Shown one piece after another: positions 1 through 8,014 of a DNA stretch of 64,000 nucleotides (positions are counted from its first letter, which is position 1; the number at the start of each line of letters is the position of its first letter). This DNA comes from Saccharothrix longispora (GTDB lineage: Bacteria > Actinomycetota > Actinomycetes > Mycobacteriales > Pseudonocardiaceae). Under the pieces are notes generated by a model that saw nothing but the letters and a program-made list of their open reading frames with translations, ran no database searches and was not told the DNA's origin. Both the position numbers and the translations under genes were made by a program. Location: contig NZ_NSDM01000004.1 in the NCBI RefSeq assembly GCF_030852425.1, positions 186,001-250,000 on the forward strand, given 5' to 3'.

Positions 1-88
1 GCCCGGGCAGGGCCGCGGCGCCCGCTCCGGCGAGGATCAGTCGCAGCAACGCCCGTCGGTTCGGCTGCGGGGCGTAGAACGTCGTCAT
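1..88 (-). CDS. N-terminus of a secreted protein (cut by window edge)
   Basis: Reading leftward from an ATG at 88, the first 29 residues are visible. They hold a twin-arginine pair (NRRALLRLI), a hydrophobic core (ILAGAGAAA) and a likely cleavage zone, so the product is probably exported by the Tat or Sec route. The gene is divergent from the beta-galactosidase gene, so it may belong to the same sugar-use locus, for example as a solute-binding protein or an extracellular hydrolase. Nothing in the visible part decides between these. The rest of the gene is outside the window. Confidence 0.6.
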   Translation of the reverse strand, partial: MTTFYAPQPNRRALLRLILAGAGAAALPG

Positions 89-190
89 TGTCGCTCCTAC
101 GGGTGACACTCGGCGGGGGGTGAAACGAACAGAGAGTCAACAGAAGTACGCACAATGTGGTGGGACCCACAGGCGCTGTCAAGGCTTGTC

Positions 191-240
191 GAGTGCTGTT
201 GTTTGACTGTGTTGACGTTCGCGTGCAACGTCGAGCACTC
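191..240. promoter_or_regulatory. Candidate operator in front of the galactosidase operon
   Basis: Just upstream of the ATG at 248 there is a perfect outer inverted repeat (GAGTGCT at 191-197, AGCACTC at 234-240). An inner one lies inside it (GACGTT at 214-219, AACGTC at 227-232). The segment GTTTGACTGTGTTGAC (201-216) also reads as two tandem TTTGAC/GTTGAC half-sites, the kind of site DeoR-family repressors tend to use. The DeoR gene lies two genes away from this site, in the same operon, so autoregulation is the simple guess. There is no direct proof of binding. Confidence 0.4.
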
Positions 241-247
241 TTGTGGC

Positions 248-2245
248 ATGACGACTTGGCCCACCGGTGTGGCAGGCCCGGCCTGGGGCGCGGACTACAA
301 CCCCGAGCAGTGGCCCGAGTCCGTGTGGGCCGACGACGTCGAGCTGATGCGGCGGGCCGGGGTCAACCTGGTGAGCGTCGCGATCTTCTCGTGGGCGCGG
401 CTGGAAGTGGAAGAGGGGCGCTACGAGTTCGGCTGGTTGGACCGGGTGCTCGACCGTTTGCACCAGGCCGGTGTGCGGGTGGACCTCGCCACCGCGACCG
501 CCGCGCCACCGCCGTGGCTCACCACCGCGCACGCCGACGAGGTGCTGCCGGTGACCGCCGAGGGCGTGCGCCTCTCGCACGGCTCGCGCCAGGCGTACTG
601 CCCCAGCTCGACCGTGTACCGCGAGAAGGCCGTCGCGCTGGCCCGCGCCCTGGCGGAGCACTACCGCGACCACCCCGCGCTGTCCGCGTGGCACGTCAAC
701 AACGAGTACGGCTGCCACGTGGCGCGCTGCTACTGCGACCGGTGCGCGGCGGCGTTCCGGGCGTGGCTCCGCGCCCGCCACGGCACGCTCGACGCGCTCA
801 ACGAGGCATGGGGGACCGCGTTCTGGAGCCAGCGCTACACGGCCTGGGAGCAGGTGCTGCCGCCGCGCGCCACGCCGTCGTTCGGCAACCCCGGCCAGCT
901 CCTCGACTTCGACCGGTTCTCCTCCGACGCCCTGCTGGAGCTGTTCAAGGCCGAGCGGGACGTGCTGCGCGAGGTGACCCCCGACGTGCCGGTGACCACG
1001 AACTTCATGGTGACGTGGACGTTCGGCGCGCTCGACTACTGGAAGTGGGCCGCCGAGGTCGACTTCGTGTCCAACGACCACTACACGCGCGCCGAGGACG
1101 ACGAGCGGCACGTGGAACTGGCGTTCTCCGCCGACCTCACGCGCGGGCTCGCGGGCGGCGCGCCGTGGCTGCTCATGGAGCACTCGACGTCCGCGGTGAA
1201 CTGGCAGGCCCGCAACGTCGCCAAGCTGCCCGGCGAGCTGCGGCGCAACTCGTACCAGCACCTCGCGCGCGGCGCCGACGGCACGCTGTTCTTCCAGTGG
1301 CGGCAGTCGAAGGCGGGCGCGGAGCGCTACCACTCGGCGATGGTGCCGCACGCCGGCCCGGACACCCGGGTGTTCCGCGAGGTCGCGCGGGTGGGGGACG
1401 AGTACGGCCGCCTCGCCGAGCTGCTCGGCTCCACCGTCGAGGCGCGGGTCGCGATCGTCTACGACTGGGAATCGCGGTGGGCGCTCGGGCAACCCGCCCA
1501 CCCCACCTCGGACTTCGACTACCAGGCCCACGCGCTCGCCCTGTACCGCTCGCTGTGGCACGCGGGCGTGACCGTCGACTTCGTGCGACCCGGCGCCGAC
1601 CTGGCGGGGTACCCGTTGGTCGTGCTGCCCGCCCTGCACCTCGTCGACGACGCCTCGCCGTACGAGGAGCACGTCGCCGGCGGCGGTCACCTGCTCGTCA
1701 CCCACCTGACCGGCACCACCGACACGCGCGGCCACGTGCACCTCGGCGGCTACCCCGGCCCGTTCCGCCGGCTGCTGGGCGTGCGGACCGAGGAGTTCCA
1801 CCCGCTGCGCGCCGGGCAGGTCGTGACGCTGGACGACGGGTCGACGGCCGCCGTGTGGACCGAGCACCTGCACGTCGAGGGCGCGGAGGTCGTCGCCTCG
1901 TACGTCGACGGCCCGCTGCCCGGCGTGCCCGCCGTGACCCGCCACGAGCACGGGTCCGGCGTCGCCCGCTACCTCGCGTGCGGCCTGACCGGCGACGGGC
2001 TCGACCGGCTGGTGCGCGCCGCCCTCGCCGACGCGGGCGTGCCGCCCGGCGTGCCCGGCGTCGAGGTCGTGCGCCGGCGCGGTGAACTGTCCGGGACGCC
2101 CGTATCGTGGCTGATCGCGGTCAACCACGGAGGCTCCGACGCGGAGCTGCCCGCCACCGGGGTCGAACTGCTCACGGGCGCACGCGCGTCCGGTCGCCAG
2201 GTCGTCCCCGCCGGCGGCGTGGTCGTGGTCAGGGAAGAGGTGTGA
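248..2245 (+). CDS. Beta-galactosidase, glycoside hydrolase family 42
   Basis: This 665-residue enzyme hydrolyses terminal beta-galactosides. The N-terminal half is the GH42 TIM barrel and opens with the typical GADYNPEQWP segment. The expected acid/base glutamate is Glu153 in HVNNEYGCH, and the expected nucleophile is Glu311 in LLMEHSTSAVNW. A Cys-rich stretch after Glu153 (HVARCYCDRC) resembles the metal-binding cluster of many GH42 enzymes. The C-terminal third matches the trimerisation and beta-sandwich domains. No signal peptide is seen, so it should act on imported sugars. The ATG at 248 fits the family; an in-frame upstream extension to 155 looks unlike the family and is rejected. The stop overlaps the DeoR start by 4 nt, indicating translational coupling. 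Confidence 0.92.
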   Translation: MTTWPTGVAGPAWGADYNPEQWPESVWADDVELMRRAGVNLVSVAIFSWARLEVEEGRYEFGWLDRVLDRLHQAGVRVDLATATAAPPPWLTTAHADEVLPVTAEGVRLSHGSRQAYCPSSTVYREKAVALARALAEHYRDHPALSAWHVNNEYGCHVARCYCDRCAAAFRAWLRARHGTLDALNEAWGTAFWSQRYTAWEQVLPPRATPSFGNPGQLLDFDRFSSDALLELFKAERDVLREVTPDVPVTTNFMVTWTFGALDYWKWAAEVDFVSNDHYTRAEDDERHVELAFSADLTRGLAGGAPWLLMEHSTSAVNWQARNVAKLPGELRRNSYQHLARGADGTLFFQWRQSKAGAERYHSAMVPHAGPDTRVFREVARVGDEYGRLAELLGSTVEARVAIVYDWESRWALGQPAHPTSDFDYQAHALALYRSLWHAGVTVDFVRPGADLAGYPLVVLPALHLVDDASPYEEHVAGGGHLLVTHLTGTTDTRGHVHLGGYPGPFRRLLGVRTEEFHPLRAGQVVTLDDGSTAAVWTEHLHVEGAEVVASYVDGPLPGVPAVTRHEHGSGVARYLACGLTGDGLDRLVRAALADAGVPPGVPGVEVVRRRGELSGTPVSWLIAVNHGGSDAELPATGVELLTGARASGRQVVPAGGVVVVREEV

Positions 2246-3045
2246 CGGTGCTGGCGCGGCAACGACAAGCGGTGATCCTGGAAGAGGTCCGGCGCACGGG
2301 AGCGGTCCGGGTGAGCGACCTGGTCGTGCGGCTGGGCGTCTCGGACATGACCGTGCGCCGCGACCTGGACGTGCTGGCCGCGCGGGGCCTGGTGGAGAAG
2401 GTGTACGGCGGCGCCACGTCCGTGGTCGGCCGCAGCACCGACGAACCGGGCTTCGAGGCCAAGTCCGTCCGCCAGTTGCCGGAGAAGGAGGCCATCGCCG
2501 CGCACGCCGCCGGCCTGGTGCGCCCCGGCACGGCGATCGGCCTGTCCGCGGGCACGACCACGTGGACGCTCGCGCGGTTCCTCGACGACATCCCGGACCT
2601 GACCGTGGTGACCAACTCGATCCGGGTGGCCGACGTGCTCCAGCAGAGCGGGCGCACCGACCGCACGGTCGTGCTCACCGGCGGCGTGCGCACGCCGTCC
2701 GACGCGCTGGTCGGACCGGTGGCCGTGCAGGCGCTGAGATCGCTGCACCTGGACGTGGTGTTCCTGGGCGTGCACGGCATGGCCGAGCGCTCCGGCTTCA
2801 CCACGCCCAACCTGAACGAGAGCGAGACCGACCGCGCGCTGGTCGACGCGGCGGGTCGCGTGGTGGTGGTCGCCGACCACACCAAGTGGGGCACCGTCGG
2901 CATCTCCACGATCGCCGGGCTGGACGAGGCGGACGTGCTGGTGACGGACGAGGGGTTGGCCGAGCCCGCGCGCGCGGTGCTCGGGGAGCAGGTCGGGGAA
3001 CTGGTCCTGGCGCACGTGCCGGGGCGCGGAGAGGAACTGGCGTGA
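2242..3045 (+). CDS. DeoR-family sugar-responsive repressor
   Basis: A 267-residue regulator. The N-terminal winged helix-turn-helix (about residues 5-60) contains the DeoR signature VSDMTVRRDLDVL, and the rest is the DeoR C-terminal sensor domain that binds phosphorylated sugars (GLSAGTTTWTLARFL, VVLTGGVRTP, VVVVADHTKWG). The GTG start is chosen because it overlaps the galactosidase stop as GTGA and follows a strong AGGGAAGAGG ribosome site. Its place between beta-galactosidase and galT suggests it controls galactose use and senses a galactose-derived phosphosugar. That is inference from context; DeoR proteins of many sugar pathways look alike. Confidence 0.88.
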   Translation: MTVLARQRQAVILEEVRRTGAVRVSDLVVRLGVSDMTVRRDLDVLAARGLVEKVYGGATSVVGRSTDEPGFEAKSVRQLPEKEAIAAHAAGLVRPGTAIGLSAGTTTWTLARFLDDIPDLTVVTNSIRVADVLQQSGRTDRTVVLTGGVRTPSDALVGPVAVQALRSLHLDVVFLGVHGMAERSGFTTPNLNESETDRALVDAAGRVVVVADHTKWGTVGISTIAGLDEADVLVTDEGLAEPARAVLGEQVGELVLAHVPGRGEELA

Positions 3046-4124
3046 GGCGCACGGCGGGGGAACTTGCCGATGGTCGGGAGATCATCTACTTCGACGACAC
3101 ACCGGACGCGCCGCCGCGGCACGCCGTGGACACGCGTGACCTGCCTCGGACGCAGCCGCTGTCCGAGGTGCGGCGCGACCCGCTGACGGGCGAGTGGGTG
3201 GCCATGGCCGCGCACCGGCAGACCCGCACCTACAAGCCGCCGGCCGACCTGTGCCCGCTGTGCCCGTCCACCCCCGGCAAGCCGACCGAGATCCCCGAGT
3301 CGAGCTACGACGTGGCGGTGTTCGAGAACCGGTTCCCGTCGTTCGCGCAGGGCGTGCCGGACCTGCCGCCGACCGTGGACGGGATGCCGATGGTGGCCCG
3401 CGCGCCGGGGCGTGGCAGGGCCGAGGTCGTGTGCTTCACGTCGGACCACAACACCTCGTTCGGCCAGCTGCCCCCGTCGCGGGTGCGCACGGTCGTGGAC
3501 GTGTGGGCCGACCGCACCGCCGCGCTGTCCGGGCTGCCGGGCGTCGAGCAGGTCTTCCCGTTCGAGAACCGGGGCGAGGAGATCGGCGTCACCCTGCACC
3601 ACCCGCACGGCCAGGTCTACGGCTACCCGTTCGTGACGCCGAGGACCGAGCGGATGCTGGCGGTGGCCGCCGACTACCGGCGCACCCACGACCGCCCCGT
3701 CATGGGCGACGTCCTCGCGGCCGAGCGCGCCGTCGGCACCCGCGTGGTGGCCGAGGGCGAGCACTGGACCGCGTTCGTCCCCGCCGCCGCCCGCTGGCCC
3801 GTCGAGGTCCACCTGGTCCCGCACCGCCAGGTCCCCGACCTGCCGGCCCTGACGGACGCGGAGCGCGACGACTTCGCCGCCCTCTACCTGACGGTGCTGC
3901 GCCGCCTGGACGCCCTCTACGACCGGCCGCTGCCGTACATCGCCGCCTGGCACCAGGCCCCGGTCCGCACCGGCCGCGACCTGGCGTGGCTGCACCTGGA
4001 GGTCTTCTCCATCCTCCGCACCGCCGACAAGCTCAAGTACCTGGCCGGCTCCGAGTCGGGCATGGGCGTCTGGGTCAACGACGCCACCCCCGAACAGACA
4101 GCCGACCGCCTCCGCACCCCCTGA
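3042..4124 (+). CDS. galT: Galactose-1-phosphate uridylyltransferase
   Basis: A 360-residue Leloir-pathway enzyme that exchanges UMP between UDP-glucose and galactose-1-phosphate. The active-site HPHGQ motif is present (HHPHGQVYGYPF), as is the CPLCPS zinc-type pair near residue 70 and a C-terminal HAT-like half (EVHLVPHRQVPDLP, WHQAPV). The GTG start overlaps the DeoR stop by 4 nt, so three genes in a row (GH42, deoR, galT) are translationally coupled. In many actinomycetes galT is followed by galK or galE, but here a repeat array and a convergent gene follow, so the kinase must be elsewhere. Confidence 0.93.
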   Translation: MRRTAGELADGREIIYFDDTPDAPPRHAVDTRDLPRTQPLSEVRRDPLTGEWVAMAAHRQTRTYKPPADLCPLCPSTPGKPTEIPESSYDVAVFENRFPSFAQGVPDLPPTVDGMPMVARAPGRGRAEVVCFTSDHNTSFGQLPPSRVRTVVDVWADRTAALSGLPGVEQVFPFENRGEEIGVTLHHPHGQVYGYPFVTPRTERMLAVAADYRRTHDRPVMGDVLAAERAVGTRVVAEGEHWTAFVPAAARWPVEVHLVPHRQVPDLPALTDAERDDFAALYLTVLRRLDALYDRPLPYIAAWHQAPVRTGRDLAWLHLEVFSILRTADKLKYLAGSESGMGVWVNDATPEQTADRLRTP

Positions 4125-4144
4125 CCCGAGAGCCCGCCCCAACC

Positions 4145-4400
4145 AGGCGACCCGTACATCCAAACCGCGAGTCGTAAGTCCAGACCGCGCGAGTCGTAAG
4201 TCCAAGTCGCGCGAGTCGTACGTCCAGGACCCCTGAGTTCTATGTCCGGGCATACCGACCGGACCGCTCGGATGTAGAACTCACCAGGCCTGGGCGTTGG
4301 ACTCTCGGGGCTCGGGCTTACGACTCGCGGGGCTCGGGCTTACGACTCGCGGGGCTCGGGCTTACGACTCGCGGGGGTCGGGCTTACGACTCGCGGGGTG
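4145..4400. repeat. Palindromic array of 22-bp repeats between convergent genes
   Basis: Left half: several degenerate copies of a unit around GCGAGTCGTAAGTCCA (about 4145-4237). Centre: GAGTTCTATGTCC answered by GGATGTAGAACTC (about 4234-4281). Right half: at least four copies of the complementary unit, CTCGGGCTTACGACTCGCGG, spaced exactly 22 bp (about 4312-4396). The block could fold into a very long cruciform. It sits between convergent galT and the gene ending at 4384, where a bidirectional terminator would be expected. A sister array lies at 58292-58487. Confidence 0.85.
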
Positions 4401-5010
4401 GGGGAGTGCGGAAGCGGTGGGCCGCGGCGGCGCCGGCTGCCGGGTCCCAGCCCGGGCGGGCGCCGATCACGGCGGTCAGCAGGGGTTCGGTGATGTCGGC
4501 GTCGGCGGCGACGAGGGCGTCGACCGCGTCCGCCGGGGCGTGGGACCCGGTGAAGTCGGTGATCAGGTCCCGGCACCGGGCGTCGTCGGCGAACGGCGGG
4601 TTCAGCGAGTCGAAGCCGTCGTCCGCCTCGTACTCGGCACGCCGCCACGCGCCGTCCTCGAAGCCGTAGGCGAAGCCGACCCAGTACCCGGCCTCCTGGG
4701 CGGCGGCCACGGGCGGCGCCCACCAGTCGGGCGCGCCGGCCAGCAGGTCGGTCTCCTCCTCCTCGAAGTACTCGGCCGCGGGACCGTGGTACGTCTCGGA
4801 GTACTCGTGGTCGTGCCCGATCAGCACGGCCCGGCCGCCGTCGAGGTGGTGGAGGTCGGCCCAGTTGCCGCCGCCGTCGTCGTAGTGCCACACCGCGCCG
4901 TCCGCGCGGCAGCTGTCGCCCCACCCGCGCGCGGCGCACACCGCGGCGAACGCCGCCCACCTCGCCCGCATCCACGTCGGGTCCGGCAGTTCCACCTCGA
5001 CCAGTGCCAC
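4384..5010 (-). CDS. Conserved-looking acidic protein, function unknown
   Basis: A 208-residue soluble protein with no signal peptide or membrane segment. It is acidic and rich in aromatics (TWMRARW, CRADGAVWHYDDGGGNW, LIGHDHEYSETY, EEEETDLLAGAPDWW). I do not recognise a family with confidence. It has the look of the small cytosolic proteins of unknown function common in actinomycetes. The GTG at 5010 is preferred because GAGGAGG lies 6 nt before it; a longer reading frame exists upstream but has no better ribosome site. The 3' end runs into the palindromic array. Confidence 0.65.
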   Translation of the reverse strand: MALVEVELPDPTWMRARWAAFAAVCAARGWGDSCRADGAVWHYDDGGGNWADLHHLDGGRAVLIGHDHEYSETYHGPAAEYFEEEETDLLAGAPDWWAPPVAAAQEAGYWVGFAYGFEDGAWRRAEYEADDGFDSLNPPFADDARCRDLITDFTGSHAPADAVDALVAADADITEPLLTAVIGARPGWDPAAGAAAAHRFRTPPPRES

Positions 5011-5245
5011 GTCCGCCTCCTCGGGATCGCGCACATCGTCCCAGTCCCCAGGCGGTGACCGACCGTGACCCCGTCTCGGGTGGTCACCCGATCCGGGCAG
5101 CGGTCGGTCGGGCGTCCGGTCCGTGACGTGCGCTTCTCCGCCACGACGCGAAATCCGTCCGCTTTCCCCGATCGGCCGAGGACTCACAACTGATGCCCAG
5201 TTTCGTTTAAGGCTCTTCTCAGGCGGGCACCGCAGAGTGGTGGAC

Positions 5246-7039
5246 ATGACCGAGAGCGAGCAGCCGCACCAGCCGCAGGAGCCCCAGCACCGCAGCCCCT
5301 GGGCCCGTGGCGCCGACCAAGGTCACGAGTACGCCGGTCACCAGCAGCAGGGTGCTGGTCGGCCGGGTCCCGACGGATCGGCGGCAGGGGTCGATCGGTC
5401 GGGCACGGGGTCGGCGGGCGCTGTGCAGGGCAGCGCCGGCCGCCCCCACAACGATCCGGGTGCCGTCGGTAACGCGAACCCCGGCGCCGGCGACCCTGCC
5501 AACGAAGACGTCGACTCGCAGGCCGCCCCGCAGGGCGCCGCCGGCCAGTCGAGCCCCGGTGGGGCGGGCGCCGCGCAGGGCGGTGCCGGCCAGGCCGGGC
5601 AGGGTGTGACCGGTGCCGTGCAGGGCGGCGCCGGTCGGACCGACGACGGTGGGACGGGTGCCGTGCAGGGCGGCGCCCACCCCACCGCCGGCCAGGCCGG
5701 GACGGGTGGGTTCGGCGCCGTGCAGGGCGGCGCCGCGCTCCCCGGTCCCGGTCTGCCGGGAACCGGGTCGGGAGCCTGGCAGGGAGGCTTCCAGCGCCCG
5801 GAGCAGACCGGCCCGTTCGGCGCCGCGCAGACCGCCGTCCAGGGCCACCCCGGCCCGCCCGCCCCCTCCCCTTCGGGTGGGCGGCCGGACGGGCCCGGCG
5901 CACCGGGGATGCCCGGTCAGCCGGGCCCCTACTACGCACCGCCCGGATCGGTCGTCACCGCACCCCCGCGTCGGGGTCGGGGCAAGGTGGTCGCCGGGGT
6001 CGCCGCACTCGTGCTCGCCGTCGGAGGCGTCGCGGGCGGGGTCGGCGGCTACGTCGGCTACGAGGCGGCCGACCGGTCCGGGCCGGTGGCGAACGCGCTG
6101 AACCAGGCCCCGCCCGCCCAGCAGACGGGCTCGGCGCCCGAGGGCTCGATCGAGCAGGTCGCCCAGAAGGTGCTGCCGACCGTCGTGCAGGTGCAGGTGA
6201 GCGGCGGCGCCGGGTCCGGGTTCGTGCTCAGCTCCGACGGCCTCGTGCTGACCAACAACCACGTGGTCGAGTCGGCCGCGGGCGGCGGCCCCATCAAGGT
6301 GCAGCTCCAGGACGGCCGCTCGTTCGACGCCAGGATCGTCGGCCGCGACCCGTCGTCCGACCTGGCCGTGGTGAAGGCCGAGGACGTGCGGGACCTGCCG
6401 GTGGCCGAACTGGGCAACTCCGGCGACCTGAGGATCGGCCAGCAGGTCGTGGCGGTCGGGTCGCCGTTCGACCTCAACGGCACGGTGACCTCCGGCATCG
6501 TCAGCTCGCTGAACCGCCCCGTGCGGGCCGGCGGCGAGCAGGGCACCCAGGCGACCGTCCTGAACGCCATCCAGACCGACGCGGCGATCAACCCCGGCAA
6601 CTCGGGCGGCCCGCTGGTGAACATGCGGGGCCAGGTCGTCGGCATCAACTCCGCCATCTACAGCCCGAACTCCAGCCAGTCGTCGCAGGGCGGCTCGGTC
6701 GGCATCGGCTTCGCCATCCCGATCGACCAGGCCCGGCGGACCGCGAAGGAGCTGTCCGAGACCGGCAAGGCCACGCAGACCGTGCTGGGCGTGTCGGTGG
6801 GCGACTCGCAGGACGGCGGCGCGCTGGTCCGCGAGGTCACGCCGGGCAGCGCGGCCGAGGCCGCGGGCGTGAGGACCGGTGACGTGATCACCAGGTTCGG
6901 CGACCGCCCGATCGACAGCTCCGACGCCCTGGTGGCGGCCGTCCGGTCCCGCGCGCCGGGCGAGAAGGTGCAGCTCACCATCGGCGACGACCAGACGGTC
7001 GAGGTGACGCTGGGCAGCCAGCCCGTCGAGACCCGCTAG
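5246..7039 (+). CDS. htrA: HtrA/DegP-type membrane-anchored serine protease (PepD-like)
   Basis: A 597-residue trypsin-like protease for envelope protein quality control. Residues 1 to about 245 are a disordered cytoplasmic tail rich in Gly, Ala, Gln and Pro with imperfect repeats of GAVQGGA. One membrane helix follows (about 250-275, VVAGVAALVLAVGG). The extracytoplasmic protease domain has the full triad: His339 (TNNHVVE), Asp372 (SSDLAVVK) and Ser453 (NPGNSGGPL). A PDZ domain fills about residues 510-595 (GVSVGDSQDGG, GDVITRFGDRPI). In mycobacteria the matching gene pepD is next to moaB and mscL, as here apart from inserted genes. A GTG at 5240 is an alternative start. Confidence 0.93.
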   Translation: MTESEQPHQPQEPQHRSPWARGADQGHEYAGHQQQGAGRPGPDGSAAGVDRSGTGSAGAVQGSAGRPHNDPGAVGNANPGAGDPANEDVDSQAAPQGAAGQSSPGGAGAAQGGAGQAGQGVTGAVQGGAGRTDDGGTGAVQGGAHPTAGQAGTGGFGAVQGGAALPGPGLPGTGSGAWQGGFQRPEQTGPFGAAQTAVQGHPGPPAPSPSGGRPDGPGAPGMPGQPGPYYAPPGSVVTAPPRRGRGKVVAGVAALVLAVGGVAGGVGGYVGYEAADRSGPVANALNQAPPAQQTGSAPEGSIEQVAQKVLPTVVQVQVSGGAGSGFVLSSDGLVLTNNHVVESAAGGGPIKVQLQDGRSFDARIVGRDPSSDLAVVKAEDVRDLPVAELGNSGDLRIGQQVVAVGSPFDLNGTVTSGIVSSLNRPVRAGGEQGTQATVLNAIQTDAAINPGNSGGPLVNMRGQVVGINSAIYSPNSSQSSQGGSVGIGFAIPIDQARRTAKELSETGKATQTVLGVSVGDSQDGGALVREVTPGSAAEAAGVRTGDVITRFGDRPIDSSDALVAAVRSRAPGEKVQLTIGDDQTVEVTLGSQPVETR

Positions 7040-7101
7040 CACCCCGGCTCTTCCGGCCGACGTGCCCCGGGCCGGTGACGAGGCCGCGCAGGCGAGTCCC
7101 C

Positions 7102-7436
7102 TCACTCGCCGGCGCGGCCTCTCGCACGGCGTCGCCGACCAGCCCACCAGCCCGCCGCCGCCACGCCCGGCCAGACCGCGGCGACGGCCACCAGCACCCC
7201 CGACAGCACCCCGCCGACGACCACCGGCGTGCGCCGCGGCGCCGGCACCCACCGCGCGACGGCCAGGCCCACCCCGCCGAACGGCGGCGCGAGCAGCGCG
7301 TCGTGGACGACCGGCCCGGCGAGGAACCACACCGCCAACCCGACGTCGACCAGCGGCAGCAGCAGGACCGCGCCCCACAGCCCCACAGCCCCGCCGCGAC
7401 GCCGACCGCGCCGAGCACCCACCTGACCGCCGTCAC
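7102..7436 (-). pseudogene. Small membrane protein broken by an 8-bp tandem duplication
   Basis: Two frames read well only when joined. The start (GTG at 7436, VTAVRWVLGAVGVAAGLWG) continues after a frame change as AVLLLPLVDVGLAVWFLAG through PVVVGGVLSGVLVAVAAVW to a stop at 7102. The switch falls exactly on a tandem duplication of CCCCACAG (7373-7380 and 7381-7388). Removing one copy restores a 108-residue protein with about three membrane helices. The start overlaps the stop of the oxidoreductase remnant upstream, so the two were probably one operon. A sequencing error cannot be excluded; the family is not recognised. Confidence 0.7.
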
Positions 7437-7945
7437 GCCGCCACCCCCGGCTCCACGACCCACTTGGTCTGGAGCACGCCCGGTCGGCCGGGCGCGATGA
7501 TCCGGCACGGGTAGCCGTGGTCGAGCGGCAGCGGCTCGCCGTCGAGGCAGCGCGAGCAGGGTCAGCGGTCGCGGACGTGGCGGGCCGGGAACGTCGAGGT
7601 CCGGTGGAGCCCGTCGCGCTCCAGGGACTCGATCACGACGTCGGCGGGGTCGTGCCCGGCCAGGCTGAAGCGCCGGTCGCCGACGGCGAGCCGCCGGCCG
7701 TCACCCGCGGCGGTCACGCCGCCCGCCCGCGCCGTCCGGTTGACCGGCAGCCGGGTGGACCGGGCCCCGAGCACCGACACCCGCCGCAGCCACGGCACCG
7801 TGCCGCCCGCCGTGGCCGGCGGGAGCGCCGTCGCCTCGTCCGGACAGGGGAGCACCACGTCCACGTCGTCCACGTATCGAGCATCGGTCCGCTGTGGAGT
7901 GTCCGGAAGGCTTGTGGCTCTTACCGAATCCTGACGCGCCGCCAC
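7433..7945 (-). pseudogene. 3' remnant of a molybdopterin-dependent oxidoreductase
   Basis: The visible protein pieces match the C-terminal part of sulfite-oxidase-like molybdopterin enzymes: DVVIESLERDG, HRTSTFPARHVRDR, then in another frame LDGEPLPLDHGYPCRIIAP and PGVLQTKWVVEP. A stop and two small indels separate HVRDR from the last segment. Only about 160 codons are present, against 400-500 for the family. The large N-terminal part with the cofactor cysteine is missing. It ends in GTGA overlapping the start of the downstream membrane-protein remnant. The true 5' limit is unclear. Confidence 0.65.
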
Positions 7946-8014
7946 TCCTTACGGACCGCTGACGGATGCCGCCGGACACCTCCCGCGGGGCCGCCGGGGC
8001 CCTACGGTGGGGCC

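Noticed and set aside
4145-4400. CRISPR array
   Set aside because: The 22-bp units have no unique spacers, are mirrored around a centre, and no cas gene is present.
5219-7378. A 719-codon open frame on the - strand across htrA
   Set aside because: Antisense shadow of the protease gene, no domain, no ribosome site.
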